Source: WHTI01 sp963826105
GTDB lineage: Bacteria; Actinomycetota; CADDZG01; WHSQ01
Direction: 5' to 3'
Assembly: GCA_963826105.1 (NCBI GenBank)
Contig: CAWGWA010000013.1
Coordinates: 509,570 to 573,569 of the forward strand
DNA length: 64,000 nucleotides
A program made the translations under genes and the position numbers. Positions 20,938 through 29,337 of the stretch are shown here, piece by piece (position 1 is the first letter of the stretch; the number at the start of each line of letters is the position of its first letter). A model generated the notes under the pieces. It was not told where the DNA came from and did no database searches. It saw only the letters and a program-made list of their open reading frames with translations.

Positions 20938-21720
20938 GTGGAGCGATCGTTCGGGGAACAGGGAGGGAAGCTGTCCTATGGCAGCTATCTGAAGGTGCCA
21001 GAGATCCTCTCGGCCCAGGTGCTCGAGTCCGATCCTCCCGCCCACGACGAACTCCTCTTCATCATCACCCACCAGGCCTACGAGCTGTGGTTCAAGCAAG
21101 CGATCTTCGAACTCGAGAGCGTGCGAGAGGCGCTGTTCGCCGGTGACACGCTTGCCGCCCGCCACCTGATGACGCGGGTCGCGGCGATCGAGCGCGTGAT
21201 GATCGAGCACATCGGCGTGCTCGAGACGATGTCACCGCAGGCATTCCTCGAGTTCCGGCACAACCTGGCGCCTGCCTCGGGGTTCCAGTCGGTCCAGTTC
21301 CGCGAGATGGAGTTCATCTCGGGGATCAAGGACGACCGCTACTTCACCCGGTTGGAGATGAGCGAGGACGAGCTGGTGCGCCTTCGCAAGCGATTCGACG
21401 AACCGACGCTCTGGGACGCGTTCTGCGCGCTGCTCGAGAGCAGGGGACTGCCGATGCCGGCCGATTCCGAGGAGGTCCGGCACGCAAGCCTCCTGACGAT
21501 GGCCCAGGATCCGAAGTACCTCGACGAGTTCTTCACCTCCGAGGCGCTTCTGTCCCACGACGAGCAGTTCTCGCTGTGGCGCTACCGCCACGTCCTGATG
21601 GTCGAACGGCAGATCGGCACGAAGTCCGGGACCGGAGGCTCGGCCGGCGCGCCCTACCTGCGCTCGACCCTGAGCAAGCGGTTCTTCCCCGAACTGTGGG
21701 AGATCCGTTCCTCGCTCTAG
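20938..21720 (+). CDS. kynA: Tryptophan 2,3-dioxygenase
   Basis: Haem enzyme opening the indole ring of tryptophan to N-formylkynurenine. Conserved blocks: LSYGSYLKVPEIL, HDELLFIITHQAYELWFKQ (active-site His), SGFQSVQFREMEF, and LWRYRHVLMVERQIGTKSG with the proximal His and GTGGS. It is 260 residues, a usual bacterial length. The GTG at 20938 is the likely start. No kynureninase or formamidase is adjacent, but the next gene is a glutaryl-CoA dehydrogenase-like enzyme, a lower step of the same degradation route. Confidence 0.95.
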   Translation: MERSFGEQGGKLSYGSYLKVPEILSAQVLESDPPAHDELLFIITHQAYELWFKQAIFELESVREALFAGDTLAARHLMTRVAAIERVMIEHIGVLETMSPQAFLEFRHNLAPASGFQSVQFREMEFISGIKDDRYFTRLEMSEDELVRLRKRFDEPTLWDAFCALLESRGLPMPADSEEVRHASLLTMAQDPKYLDEFFTSEALLSHDEQFSLWRYRHVLMVERQIGTKSGTGGSAGAPYLRSTLSKRFFPELWEIRSSL

Positions 21721-22901
21721 CTGAAGGCTTCGAGGCCGGTGATCGCCTTGCCGAGGATCAGGGTGTGGATCTCGCTCGTACCCTCATAGGTCAGGACCGA
21801 TTCCAGATTGTTGGCGTGGCGGATCACCGGGTACTCGAGCGTGATCCCGTTGGCGCCGAGGATCGTGCGCGCCTCTCGAGCGATCTTGATGGCCTCGCGG
21901 ACGTTGTTGAGCTTCCCGAACGAGATGTGTTCCGGGGCCGCATTGCCCTCGTCCTTCATCCTCCCGATGTGGAGCGACAAGAGGATGCCCTTGTTGATCT
22001 CGACCATCATGTTGACGAGCTTCTGCTGGGTGAGCTGGAAGCCGCCGATCGGGGTGTCGAACTGCTTGCGGGTCTTCGAGTACTCGAGCGCCGTCTCGTA
22101 ACAGGATCGCGCGGCACCCATCGCTCCCCAGATGATCCCGTAGCGAGCCTCGCTCAGGCACGATAGAGGACCCTTCATCCCGGTCACTCCCGGAAGGACC
22201 GCATCGGCAGGCAGCCTGCAGCCGTCCATGATCAGTTCTGACGTCACCGAAGCGCGCAGAGAAAGTTTCCGGTGGATGTCCCGTGTGGTGAAACCGGGAG
22301 TGCCTCGAGGAACGATGAACCCTTTCACTCCCTCATCCGTCTTTGCCCACACGATGGCGAGGTCGGCGATCCCGCCGTTGGTGATCCACATCTTCGTTCC
22401 GTCGAGGATCCAGTCGTCCCCGTCCCTCTTGGCGTGCGTCCTCATCGAGCCGGGGTCCGAGCCGGCGTCGGGTTCGGTGAGTCCGAAGCAGCCGATCAGC
22501 TCACCCTTGGCCATGCCGGGGAGCCACTGCTCCTTCTGGGCCTCGGAGCCGAACTTCCAGATCGGGAACATGGCGAGCGACCCCTGGACCGAGACGAAGC
22601 TCCGGAATCCGGAATCGCCGGCTTCGAGCTCGAGGCACGCGAGGCCGTAGGAGACGGCGTTGGTCCCGGCGCATCCGTAGCCCTCGAGATGCATCCCGAG
22701 AAGCCCGATGGCACCGATCTCGGTGGCCATCTCGCGGGGGAACTCTCCCGCTTCGAACCACTTCTCGATGCCCGGGTTAACGCGCTCGGTGACGAACTTG
22801 CGGACCGCATCCCGCAGCATCCTCTCCTCGGGGGAGAGGAGGGCGTCGACGTCTAGGAAGTCCTTGGGCCTGAGGGTGACCTTCTTTGCGTTCGTGCTCA
22901 T
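21717..22901 (-). CDS. Acyl-CoA dehydrogenase, glutaryl-CoA dehydrogenase-like
   Basis: FAD flavoprotein, 394 residues. The run FGLTEPDAGSDPGSMRT, WITNGGIADLAIVWAKT, RYGIIWGAMGAA, QLTQQKLVNMM and LTYEGTSEIHTLILG (catalytic Glu in YEGT) closely follows the glutaryl-CoA dehydrogenase subfamily, which oxidises and decarboxylates glutaryl-CoA to crotonyl-CoA in Lys/Trp breakdown. It overlaps kynA by 4 bases tail to tail. The ATG at 22901 has GAAGGAG upstream. Another short-chain acyl-CoA dehydrogenase is possible. Confidence 0.85.
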   Translation of the reverse strand: MSTNAKKVTLRPKDFLDVDALLSPEERMLRDAVRKFVTERVNPGIEKWFEAGEFPREMATEIGAIGLLGMHLEGYGCAGTNAVSYGLACLELEAGDSGFRSFVSVQGSLAMFPIWKFGSEAQKEQWLPGMAKGELIGCFGLTEPDAGSDPGSMRTHAKRDGDDWILDGTKMWITNGGIADLAIVWAKTDEGVKGFIVPRGTPGFTTRDIHRKLSLRASVTSELIMDGCRLPADAVLPGVTGMKGPLSCLSEARYGIIWGAMGAARSCYETALEYSKTRKQFDTPIGGFQLTQQKLVNMMVEINKGILLSLHIGRMKDEGNAAPEHISFGKLNNVREAIKIAREARTILGANGITLEYPVIRHANNLESVLTYEGTSEIHTLILGKAITGLEAFS

Positions 22902-23024
22902 CGTCCTTGATGCTCCTTCGGGTTCGATTCCCTTCAGCCTAGGGCATCCCGTACCCTGCGAGCCTTCGGTAGGTGCGGTTAGGTACAGATCCGAACGCGA
23001 TTACATAAGGAGCCCACAACGCCC

Positions 23025-23813
23025 ATGAGCCTTCAGATCGACGCTCTCGTTTGCGACCTCGATGGGGTCGTGTACCGGGGAGATGAGGCGATCGAGGGTG
23101 CCGTTGAGGCGCTCGAGGTCCTGAGAAAGAGGGGCATTCGACTCCTCTTCGCCACCAACAACTCGCGTTACACCGTCGAGGAGTACGTCGCCCGCCTGGG
23201 CGCTTTCGGGGTCGCCGCCGCTGCGGACGAGATCGTCACCTCGGGGGTCGTCCTCGAAGAGGTCCTCAAGGACGTCGGGGTCGAGGGCATGGGAGCACTG
23301 GTAGTCGGCGGCGGGGGTCTCAGGAGCGCGGTCGAGGCCGCCGGCGCCCATGTCGTCGAAGACCATCGAGAAGCCGGCCTGGTCGCGGTCGGGTGGGACG
23401 TCGATTTCACCTACGAGGTGATGAGGGCCGCGTCGCTCGCGGTGCGAGCCGGGGCACTGTTCTACGCCTCCAACAAGGACGCGACCTTCCCGGCGACCGA
23501 CGGAAGCCTGTGGCCGGGGGCCGGCGCGATCGTGGCATCGATCGAGACCGCGGCGGGCCGCGAAGCGATCTCGGTGGGCAAGCCCACGACTCCGATGGCT
23601 GAGCTCTGCGAGCGTCGGCTCGCGGGTGCCTCCAACATCGCGGCGATCGGTGACCGTCCAGACACCGATCTGGCTCTTGGAAGTGACCGGGGTTGGACGA
23701 CCATTCTTGTGACCTCCGGGATCATCTCGCCTGAGGAAGCCGCTGAGGTCCATCCCACCCCCGATCTCGTACTCGGGAGCATCGCTGAGTTGCCGCAAGT
23801 ATTGGGCGGCTGA
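23025..23813 (+). CDS. HAD-IIA phosphatase (NagD/phosphoglycolate phosphatase-like)
   Basis: 262 residues with HAD motif I CDLDGVVYRG, motif II FATNNSR, Lys in SVGKPTTPM and motif III IGDRPDTDLALG. The class IIA cap and layout match NagD and p-nitrophenyl-phosphatase/phosphoglycolate-phosphatase proteins that clear sugar phosphates and nucleotides. The M. tuberculosis homologue lies near tlyA, so this may be a displaced part of that block. The ATG at 23025 has ATAAGGAG upstream. Confidence 0.88.
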   Translation: MSLQIDALVCDLDGVVYRGDEAIEGAVEALEVLRKRGIRLLFATNNSRYTVEEYVARLGAFGVAAAADEIVTSGVVLEEVLKDVGVEGMGALVVGGGGLRSAVEAAGAHVVEDHREAGLVAVGWDVDFTYEVMRAASLAVRAGALFYASNKDATFPATDGSLWPGAGAIVASIETAAGREAISVGKPTTPMAELCERRLAGASNIAAIGDRPDTDLALGSDRGWTTILVTSGIISPEEAAEVHPTPDLVLGSIAELPQVLGG

Positions 23814-23901
23814 GCGGCGAAAGCCGACCCAAAGGCCTTCTCCCTCGGTGAACGGTTCGCTAGGCTTGACCGACAGCAGTACGAGCGAGATGGGGGGCAT
23901 C

Positions 23902-24294
23902 ATGAAGCGGATCTTCGCGGTGATCCTGACCACGGTTTTCCTGGGAGCCGGCGTTCCGGCTTCGGCAGGGGACGTAACTAGCGTCACTCCTAATCCGGTG
24001 AGACAGAACAAGTCGATCACCGTGAGGGCATCGGACTGCGTTTCGGGGGATTCCTGGGAGGCGTTCGTTAGCGTCTCCATCCTGAACGCGGATGGAGACC
24101 TCGTGTACTCGAGCTATCAGGAGGCGGATGACGACGGCACCACGGTGAAATCGATCAAGATCAAGAAAAGGAAGTATCCCAAGGGCAACTACGTGGTCTA
24201 CGTCGACTGCGTCCACGAGTTCGACGCGGGGGGCTCCGACTACTGGTACCAAACCGACCACGACCTCAAGGTAAAGAGGGCCAGGAGGCATTAG
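23902..24294 (+). CDS. Secreted beta-rich protein, paralogue A
   Basis: 130 residues: signal peptide (MKRIFAVILTTVFLGAGVPASA), then a single beta-sandwich-like domain beginning SVTPNPVRQNKSITVRASDC and ending with KIKKRKYPKGNYVVYVDC and LKVKRAR. It is closely related to the protein at 25224 (same NPVR-K-T-A-C opening and KYP-G-Y-V-DC block). The fold looks Ig-like or DUF-type; function unknown. The start at 23902 sits behind GAGATGGGGGG. Confidence 0.65.
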   Translation: MKRIFAVILTTVFLGAGVPASAGDVTSVTPNPVRQNKSITVRASDCVSGDSWEAFVSVSILNADGDLVYSSYQEADDDGTTVKSIKIKKRKYPKGNYVVYVDCVHEFDAGGSDYWYQTDHDLKVKRARRH

Positions 24295-24322
24295 GTAGCC
24301 CATCCTCCGTTAGATTCGGGGG

Positions 24323-24853
24323 GTGCGAGACGTACCGGTAGTGCCGTTCGCAGTGAGCGAGAAGGAAACCCTGTGTGCCCTTCTCGATCAGCAGCGCGCC
24401 GCGATGGTGGCCATCTGCGCAGGTTGCTCAGACGAGGATCTGCGCAAGCATCTCGTTCCCTCGGAGACGACCATCCTTGGCATCGTCAAACACCTTGCCT
24501 TTGTCGAAGGCTGGTGGTTCCACACGGTCTTCGGTGCCCAGCCGGACATCGGACCGTCCTCGGTCGAGGATCCGAACGCCGACTTCCGGATCGAGCCCCA
24601 CGAGTCGACCGAGTACATCCTCGATTTCTACGCAGCACAGTGTGACAAGAGCAATGAGCTCGTTACCGCGGCCAGCCTCGACGATCTCGGTCACGATCCC
24701 AGGCCCAGTGCTCGCAAGGACGTCAGCCTTCGTTGGATCGTCACTCGGATGATCGCCGAGACCGCACGCCACGCGGGCCAAGCCGACATCCTCAGAGAAC
24801 AGCTCGACGGCGCGGTCGAGCTGGGCCACTCGTCGACGCCGACGTTCGATTAG
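24323..24853 (+). CDS. DinB/DUF664 family protein
   Basis: 176 residues of the four-helix DinB-like superfamily: KETLCALLDQQRAAMVAICAG, TILGIVKHLAFVEGWWF (metal-type His in KHL), TEYILDFYAAQCDKSNELV and ETARHAGQADILREQLDG (second His). In characterised relatives these His bind a divalent metal in thiol-dependent transferases such as mycothiol- or bacillithiol-dependent enzymes. The substrate here is unknown. GTG start. It separates the two secreted paralogues. Confidence 0.85.
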   Translation: MRDVPVVPFAVSEKETLCALLDQQRAAMVAICAGCSDEDLRKHLVPSETTILGIVKHLAFVEGWWFHTVFGAQPDIGPSSVEDPNADFRIEPHESTEYILDFYAAQCDKSNELVTAASLDDLGHDPRPSARKDVSLRWIVTRMIAETARHAGQADILREQLDGAVELGHSSTPTFD

Positions 24854-24864
24854 GGCTGCGCGAG

Positions 24865-25137
24865 ATGGGTTGCTTGGGAGTTCTGATCGCACTGGCCATG
24901 CCTCGTTTCATCATGGTCGTGTTGTGGCTGTTCGGCGATTACCTCAGTCGCGCCTACGACAACTTCCTTCTGCCGTTCCTGGGGTTCTTCTTCCTCCCGA
25001 CCACGACCCTGGCTTATGCGGTCGCGCAGAACGAAACGAACGGGCTTCGTCGATGGGGACTGGCGGTCGTGATCGTCGCCCTCCTCATCGATCTGGGCAT
25101 CTGGGGCGGTGGCCGAGGAGCCTTTAAACGCCGATAG
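24865..25137 (+). CDS. Small integral membrane protein
   Basis: 90 residues with about three hydrophobic stretches (IALAMPRFIMVVLWLF, FLLPFLGFFFLPTTTLAYAV, WGLAVVIVALLIDLGIWG) and a basic tail. No recognised family. The ATG at 24865 lies 11 bases after the DinB-like stop, implying co-transcription. Confidence 0.6.
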   Translation: MGCLGVLIALAMPRFIMVVLWLFGDYLSRAYDNFLLPFLGFFFLPTTTLAYAVAQNETNGLRRWGLAVVIVALLIDLGIWGGGRGAFKRR

Positions 25138-25223
25138 CAGGCATTTCGACCGGCGAAGTACCTTCTCCTCCCGATCCGTACTGACTAGGCTGTACCGAAA
25201 CCAAAACTGGGAGTGGGGGAATC

Positions 25224-25616
25224 ATGAAACGTTTGGCCGCGGGGCTCGTTGTAGGCGTGATGATCGGCGGCGCGGTGCCGGTCACGGCGGGAGCGGCGAC
25301 CTCGACCGTGGGACCGAACCCGGTTCGCCACGGCAAAAGGGTCACCATTAAAGCATTCGGATGTACCTCGGCTCCGTTCGAGAGCCCGTTCGTCGAGACC
25401 ACGATCGTGAACTCAGATGGCGATGAGGTGTACTCGTCCTCAGTCCCGGGCGACGACACCGATGCCATCAACACGGTCAAGGTCAGGATCCGGAAGAAGA
25501 AGTATCCCGCCGGTACCTATACGGTTCACGTGGATTGCTTCATGGATGCGGAGCTTGGGTCCGACACATACAGGTACCAGGATGTTCACGAGTTGAAGGT
25601 CAAGAAGAAGAGATAG
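25224..25616 (+). CDS. Secreted beta-rich protein, paralogue B
   Basis: 130 residues, the same length and layout as the protein at 23902: signal peptide (MKRLAAGLVVGVMIGGAVPV, cleavage near AGA), STVGPNPVRHGKRVTIKAFGC, then IRKKKYPAGTYTVHVDC and LKVKKKR at the end. Two Cys are conserved between the pair and may form a disulfide. The pair probably arose by local duplication around the DinB-like and membrane genes. Function unknown. Confidence 0.65.
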   Translation: MKRLAAGLVVGVMIGGAVPVTAGAATSTVGPNPVRHGKRVTIKAFGCTSAPFESPFVETTIVNSDGDEVYSSSVPGDDTDAINTVKVRIRKKKYPAGTYTVHVDCFMDAELGSDTYRYQDVHELKVKKKR

Positions 25617-25624
25617 TTGTGTGG

Positions 25625-26536
25625 TTAGTGCTCGCGACGTGAGGCGAGTACGGCTCCACCGATGACCAGAACGACGCCTCCTAGCGCGATCGCCGCGACC
25701 TTCTCGTCGAGGAAGACGGCGCCGAGGATCAGCGAGACGACCGGGATCAGGTAGGTAACGAACGAGCCCCTCGGGCCCCCGACGCGACCGACCAGCGTTC
25801 CCATGAAGACGAACGCCAGCCCCGTCCCCAGGACTCCGAGGACGACGACCGAGCCGAATGGCTTCCAGGCGAATTCGGAGCGCATCACCCCGAGGATGCC
25901 GAAAGGTGCGACCCACAGGGTGCCGAGCGCCAGAACGCGGGCCATGACGGGGATCGATCCGTATTTCTGCTGTAGGGGACCGATGACGTTCGTAGCGAAG
26001 CCATAGCAAATGGTCGCAAACACAACCATGAGAACTCCAACGAACGCCGTTCCACCCTCCGCACTCGAACCCACACTCACGAGCACGATCCCGGTGAAGC
26101 CGACCGCGATCCCGAGACGCTGCGACCCGCGGGGAACCCGGGAGAAGAAGAGGGCGCCGAAGAGACCGGCGAAGAGCGGGGTTCCTCCATTGAGGAGCCC
26201 GGTGACCGCCGAGTTGATGTGCTCCTCGGCGAGGGGGAACAGGGTGAATGGGATCCCGACCCAGACGATCGACAGCAGGGTCAGGCGCCCCCAGTCCTCG
26301 CGAGCGACCGGCCTTCTAGCTGCGGGAAAGGCCATCAGGGCGATCGCTCCCAGCCCCACCCGACCCAACGTGATCAGTCCCGGATGGAAGGTCTCGAGGG
26401 CCCACTTGATCAAGAGGAACGACGACCCCCAGATGAGCCCTACCGCACTGAACAGCATCCAGTCGAGGGCCTCAAAGGCCTCGCGGTCGGATCGGACGGC
26501 TTCGGTGATGGAGACAGGTTCACTCACGAACGCCAT
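25625..26536 (-). CDS. EamA/DMT-family transporter
   Basis: 303 residues with about ten membrane helices in two EamA repeats (LIWGSSFLLIKWALE opens the first; MVVFATICYGFATNV the second; SFVTYLIPVVSLILGAVFL near the end). The family exports amino acids, metabolites or drugs; the substrate is not inferable. The start lies 39 bases downstream of the soxR-like stop on the same strand, so the regulator and transporter may form an operon. Confidence 0.85.
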   Translation of the reverse strand: MAFVSEPVSITEAVRSDREAFEALDWMLFSAVGLIWGSSFLLIKWALETFHPGLITLGRVGLGAIALMAFPAARRPVAREDWGRLTLLSIVWVGIPFTLFPLAEEHINSAVTGLLNGGTPLFAGLFGALFFSRVPRGSQRLGIAVGFTGIVLVSVGSSAEGGTAFVGVLMVVFATICYGFATNVIGPLQQKYGSIPVMARVLALGTLWVAPFGILGVMRSEFAWKPFGSVVVLGVLGTGLAFVFMGTLVGRVGGPRGSFVTYLIPVVSLILGAVFLDEKVAAIALGGVVLVIGGAVLASRREH

Positions 26537-26575
26537 GGTCCCACGCGACTGTGACGGCTTCTGTCGCTTCCCCGA

Positions 26576-27055
26576 CTAGCGCACCTCGGGCGGCACCGGT
26601 TCTCGGAGTTTCTTGGGCAGGAAGTTTGCCCCCGGTCCGTAGCGGGCCGCGAAGTCGTCCGGGTTCTGGATGGCGCACCGCTTGAGGGAGAGACACCCGC
26701 ACCCGATGCAGCCGTCGAGGCCGTCGCGCAACGCCTCGAGGGACTCGATCTGGGCGTTAAGCCGCCGACGCCAGGCCCCCGAGAGTCGTGACCAGTCGGC
26801 CTTCGTGGGGGTTCGGGAGTGGGGGAGTGAGTCGAGCGCGTCTTTCACCTCTTCGAGGGTCAACCCGACGTGTCGCGCCGCTCGGATGAACGCGAGCCTG
26901 CGAAGGACCTCGCGATGGAACCGGCGCTGGTTGCCGTCGGTCCGCGAGGCCGAGATCAGGCCCTCTCGTTCGTAGAAGCGGAGGGCCGAGGCCGCGTACC
27001 CGCTCCGCTCGGCGACCTCGCCAACGGACAAGGAATCGTGGGTGGTGAGGTGCAA
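26576..27055 (-). CDS. soxR: SoxR-like MerR regulator with [2Fe-2S] cluster motif
   Basis: 159 residues. The N-terminal MerR winged helix is LSVGEVAERSGYAASALRFYE with the GNQRRF wing; a dimer helix follows; then CIGCGCLSLKRC supplies the four Cys of the SoxR redox cluster. SoxR senses redox-active compounds and distorts 19-bp-spaced promoters. I chose the TTG at 27055, with GGAGG at the right distance; the frame runs upstream but without similarity. It faces the SDR gene, whose promoter has the expected spacing. Confidence 0.9.
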   Translation of the reverse strand: MHLTTHDSLSVGEVAERSGYAASALRFYEREGLISASRTDGNQRRFHREVLRRLAFIRAARHVGLTLEEVKDALDSLPHSRTPTKADWSRLSGAWRRRLNAQIESLEALRDGLDGCIGCGCLSLKRCAIQNPDDFAARYGPGANFLPKKLREPVPPEVR

Positions 27056-27075
27056 GTGGGCGCCTCCTTGATTGC

Positions 27076-27106
27076 TTGACTTAAAGCTTACTTCAACTTC
27101 TAGGAT
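27076..27106 (+). promoter_or_regulatory. MerR-type promoter/operator before the SDR gene
   Basis: TTGACT (27076-27081), a 19-bp spacer, TAGGAT (27101-27106). The spacer carries the imperfect dyad CTTAAAG...CTTCAA. Overlong 19-bp spacing with the operator between -35 and -10 is the hallmark of MerR-family activation, and a SoxR-like gene lies directly divergent. Confidence 0.7.
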
Positions 27107-27135
27107 GCGCAGAACGTCTAGCAGGAGGTCTTCAC

Positions 27136-27831
27136 ATGCCCGTTGCACTGATAACCGGCGGTTCCCTCGGATTCGGACGCGCCCTCGCAGCCGCCCTGGC
27201 AGGACGCAGCTGGAAGGTCGTGATCGATGGGCGCGACCCAACCGCCCTCGAGACGGCGGTCGCGGCGATGCCCTCCGGAGCGATCCGCGCGATCCGTGGA
27301 GACATCGCCGACCCGAGTCACCGGAGGGCCTTGATCGCGGCAGTCGCGGAGGAGGGCGGTCTCGATCTCCTGGTCAACAACGCCAGTTCCCTCGGGCCGA
27401 GTCCGCAGCCCCTTCTAGCCGACTATCCCCTCGACGTCCTGCGGCGGGTCTTCGAGGTCAACGTGTACGCGCCTCTGGCACTGATCCAGGCGGCACTGCC
27501 GGTACTGGGCGATGGAGGCGTCGTGGTGAACGTGACCTCTGACGCCGCGGTCGAGGCCTACGACGGGTGGGGCGGCTACGGATCGTCGAAGGCGGCCCTA
27601 GAAGGACTCACGAGGATCTTGGGCGCCGAGCACCCCGGCCTTCACTTCTACGCGTTCGATCCGGGTGACATGCGTACGCGGATGCATCAGGAAGCGTTCC
27701 CGGACGAAGACATCTCCGATCGCCCCGAGCCCGAGTTCGTGGTCCCGTCGCTCCTGAGACTGCTCGACGAACGACCCCCAAGTGGTCGCTACCGGTCGAG
27801 CGATCTTCTGGTCTCGGGGAGCACATCGTGA
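27136..27831 (+). CDS. Short-chain dehydrogenase/reductase
   Basis: 231-residue SDR: cofactor loop ITGGSLGFGRA, NNAS in LLVNNASSLG, and catalytic YGSSK (Tyr and Lys). The serine usually upstream of the Tyr fits NVTSDAAVEAYDG. The C-terminus is short. The substrate is unknown. It follows an AGGAGG site and is under the MerR-type promoter. Its stop overlaps the GTG of the QueA-like gene, so both are probably induced together. Confidence 0.88.
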   Translation: MPVALITGGSLGFGRALAAALAGRSWKVVIDGRDPTALETAVAAMPSGAIRAIRGDIADPSHRRALIAAVAEEGGLDLLVNNASSLGPSPQPLLADYPLDVLRRVFEVNVYAPLALIQAALPVLGDGGVVVNVTSDAAVEAYDGWGGYGSSKAALEGLTRILGAEHPGLHFYAFDPGDMRTRMHQEAFPDEDISDRPEPEFVVPSLLRLLDERPPSGRYRSSDLLVSGSTS

Positions 27832-28883
27832 CGGCCGTCCGAGCCGAGGTTCTGATCGAGGAACCCCGTCGGCTCGAGGACGCGACCGAGCCGCCCGAGG
27901 CTCGCGGCCTGGACCGGGACGAGGTCAAGCTCATGGTCGTTTCCGGCCACGGCCTCGAGCACACGCGTTTCTTCGACCTCGCGCGCTTCCTCACTCCGGG
28001 AGACCTCGTGGTCGTCAATACGTCGGCGACGCTGCCCGCCGCGATCGATGGGATCAGAGCCGATTCGCGATGGACCGTCGTGCACCTGGCGGCACCGCTC
28101 GACGACGGGACGTGGACGATCGAACTCCGCGAACCGGATGCTTCGGGGCCACAGACGGATTCCCACGACGGAGAGCGCATCGACCTGATCGGCGGAGCGC
28201 ACCTCGAGATCGTGTCGGCGTACCCGGGCACCGATGACTTTCGCCGCATCTTGCGTGCGCGGCTGGCTGTCGAGGGACGGGTGAGCGACTACCTGGCGCG
28301 ATTCGGTCGTCCGATCAGTTATTGCTACGTGCAGCAGCGCTGGCCCCTGGCGATGTACCAGACCGTGTTCGCCCGCGACCCCGGCAGTGCAGAGATGCCG
28401 AGCGCGGGCCGCCCCTTCACCGCTGATCTGCTTACCGAGCTGATCGTTCGGGGGATCGCCATCGCTCCGATCACCCTGCACACCGGAGTCTCGTCACAGG
28501 AAACCGGCGAACCCCCACTGCCCGAACGATTCCAGGTTCCGGCCGCAACCGCGGAGTTGATCAATCACACCCGGGCCCACGGTGGACGCGTGATAGCGAT
28601 CGGAACCACCGTTACCCGGGCTCTCGAATCGGCAGTGGGAGAGGACGGTTCCGTGATCCCGGTGGAGGGTTGGACCGACCTGGTCCTGGGTTCGAACCGG
28701 CCGGCTCGCGTGGTCGACGGTCTCGTGACCGGTTGGCATGCCCCCGAGGCGTCTCACATCGAGCTCCTGCATGCGGTTGCCGGTAACGAGTTGGTGGCGC
28801 GCGCGTACCAGGCAGCAGAGGCGGAGGGCTATCTGTGGCATGAGTTTGGGGATTCCTGTCTGTTGCTACCGGATAGGCGATGA
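27828..28883 (+). CDS. QueA-like S-adenosylmethionine:tRNA ribosyltransferase-isomerase paralogue
   Basis: 351 residues of the QueA family (queuosine pathway enzyme that transfers ribosyl from SAM to preQ1-tRNA): FFDLARFLTPGDLVVVNTSATLPA, GRPISYCYVQQRWPL, TVFARDPGSAEMPSAGRPFT, ITLHTGVSS and IAIGTTVTRALES. It is close to normal length, but several QueA signature residues differ, and it is coupled to an SDR under redox-type control rather than to queuosine genes. It may act on another SAM-derived reaction. Coupled by a GTGA overlap. Confidence 0.82.
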   Translation: MTAVRAEVLIEEPRRLEDATEPPEARGLDRDEVKLMVVSGHGLEHTRFFDLARFLTPGDLVVVNTSATLPAAIDGIRADSRWTVVHLAAPLDDGTWTIELREPDASGPQTDSHDGERIDLIGGAHLEIVSAYPGTDDFRRILRARLAVEGRVSDYLARFGRPISYCYVQQRWPLAMYQTVFARDPGSAEMPSAGRPFTADLLTELIVRGIAIAPITLHTGVSSQETGEPPLPERFQVPAATAELINHTRAHGGRVIAIGTTVTRALESAVGEDGSVIPVEGWTDLVLGSNRPARVVDGLVTGWHAPEASHIELLHAVAGNELVARAYQAAEAEGYLWHEFGDSCLLLPDRR

Positions 28884-28931
28884 GTTCGACGGGCGGGTCT
28901 AGAGCGCCGCCCGAGGGGGCATGATGAGGTC

Positions 28932-29336
28932 ATGACACGATGGGACGACCCCGAGATCGCCGCCGGGATCCTCGAGAGCTACAAGTCGTGGGCGGTGGTC
29001 GGTTGCTCTAGCGATCCCGCCAGGCCGAGCCACGGCGTGGCGACCTTCCTCCAGGGACGCGGTTTCGAGATCGTGTGTATCAACCCTAACTACGACAGCT
29101 GCATCGAAGGTCTGCCTTGTTATCCGGATCTCCATTCGGTTGAAGAGACGATCGAGGTCGTCGATATCTTCCGGAGACCGGACCAGGTTGAGCCTCACAT
29201 CGAAGAAGCGATCGACATCGGAGCCAAGGCGGTCTGGATGCAACTCGGCGTGATCAACGAGAAGGCCGCTCAACGCGCCGCCGACGCCGGCCTCCAGGTA
29301 GTCATGGACCGCTGCCCTCGCATCGATCTCTCCTAG
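28932..29336 (+). CDS. CoA-binding domain protein (YccU-like)
   Basis: 134 residues forming one Rossmann CoA-binding domain: WAVVGCSSDPARPSHGVATFLQGRGF, CINPNY, GLPCYPDLHSV, VVDIFRRPDQVEPHIEEAI and KAVWMQLGVINEKAA. It is the same fold as succinyl-CoA synthetase alpha N-terminal domains; stand-alone members have no known reaction. Convergent with the KimA-like permease, 1 base apart. Confidence 0.88.
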   Translation: MTRWDDPEIAAGILESYKSWAVVGCSSDPARPSHGVATFLQGRGFEIVCINPNYDSCIEGLPCYPDLHSVEETIEVVDIFRRPDQVEPHIEEAIDIGAKAVWMQLGVINEKAAQRAADAGLQVVMDRCPRIDLS

Positions 29337-29337
29337 A

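Noticed and set aside
22925..22955. GGTTCGATTCC resembling a tRNA T-arm
   Set aside because: The flanking stem does not pair beyond three bases and no acceptor, D or anticodon arms surround it; it is the ribosome-site region of the acyl-CoA dehydrogenase on the other strand.
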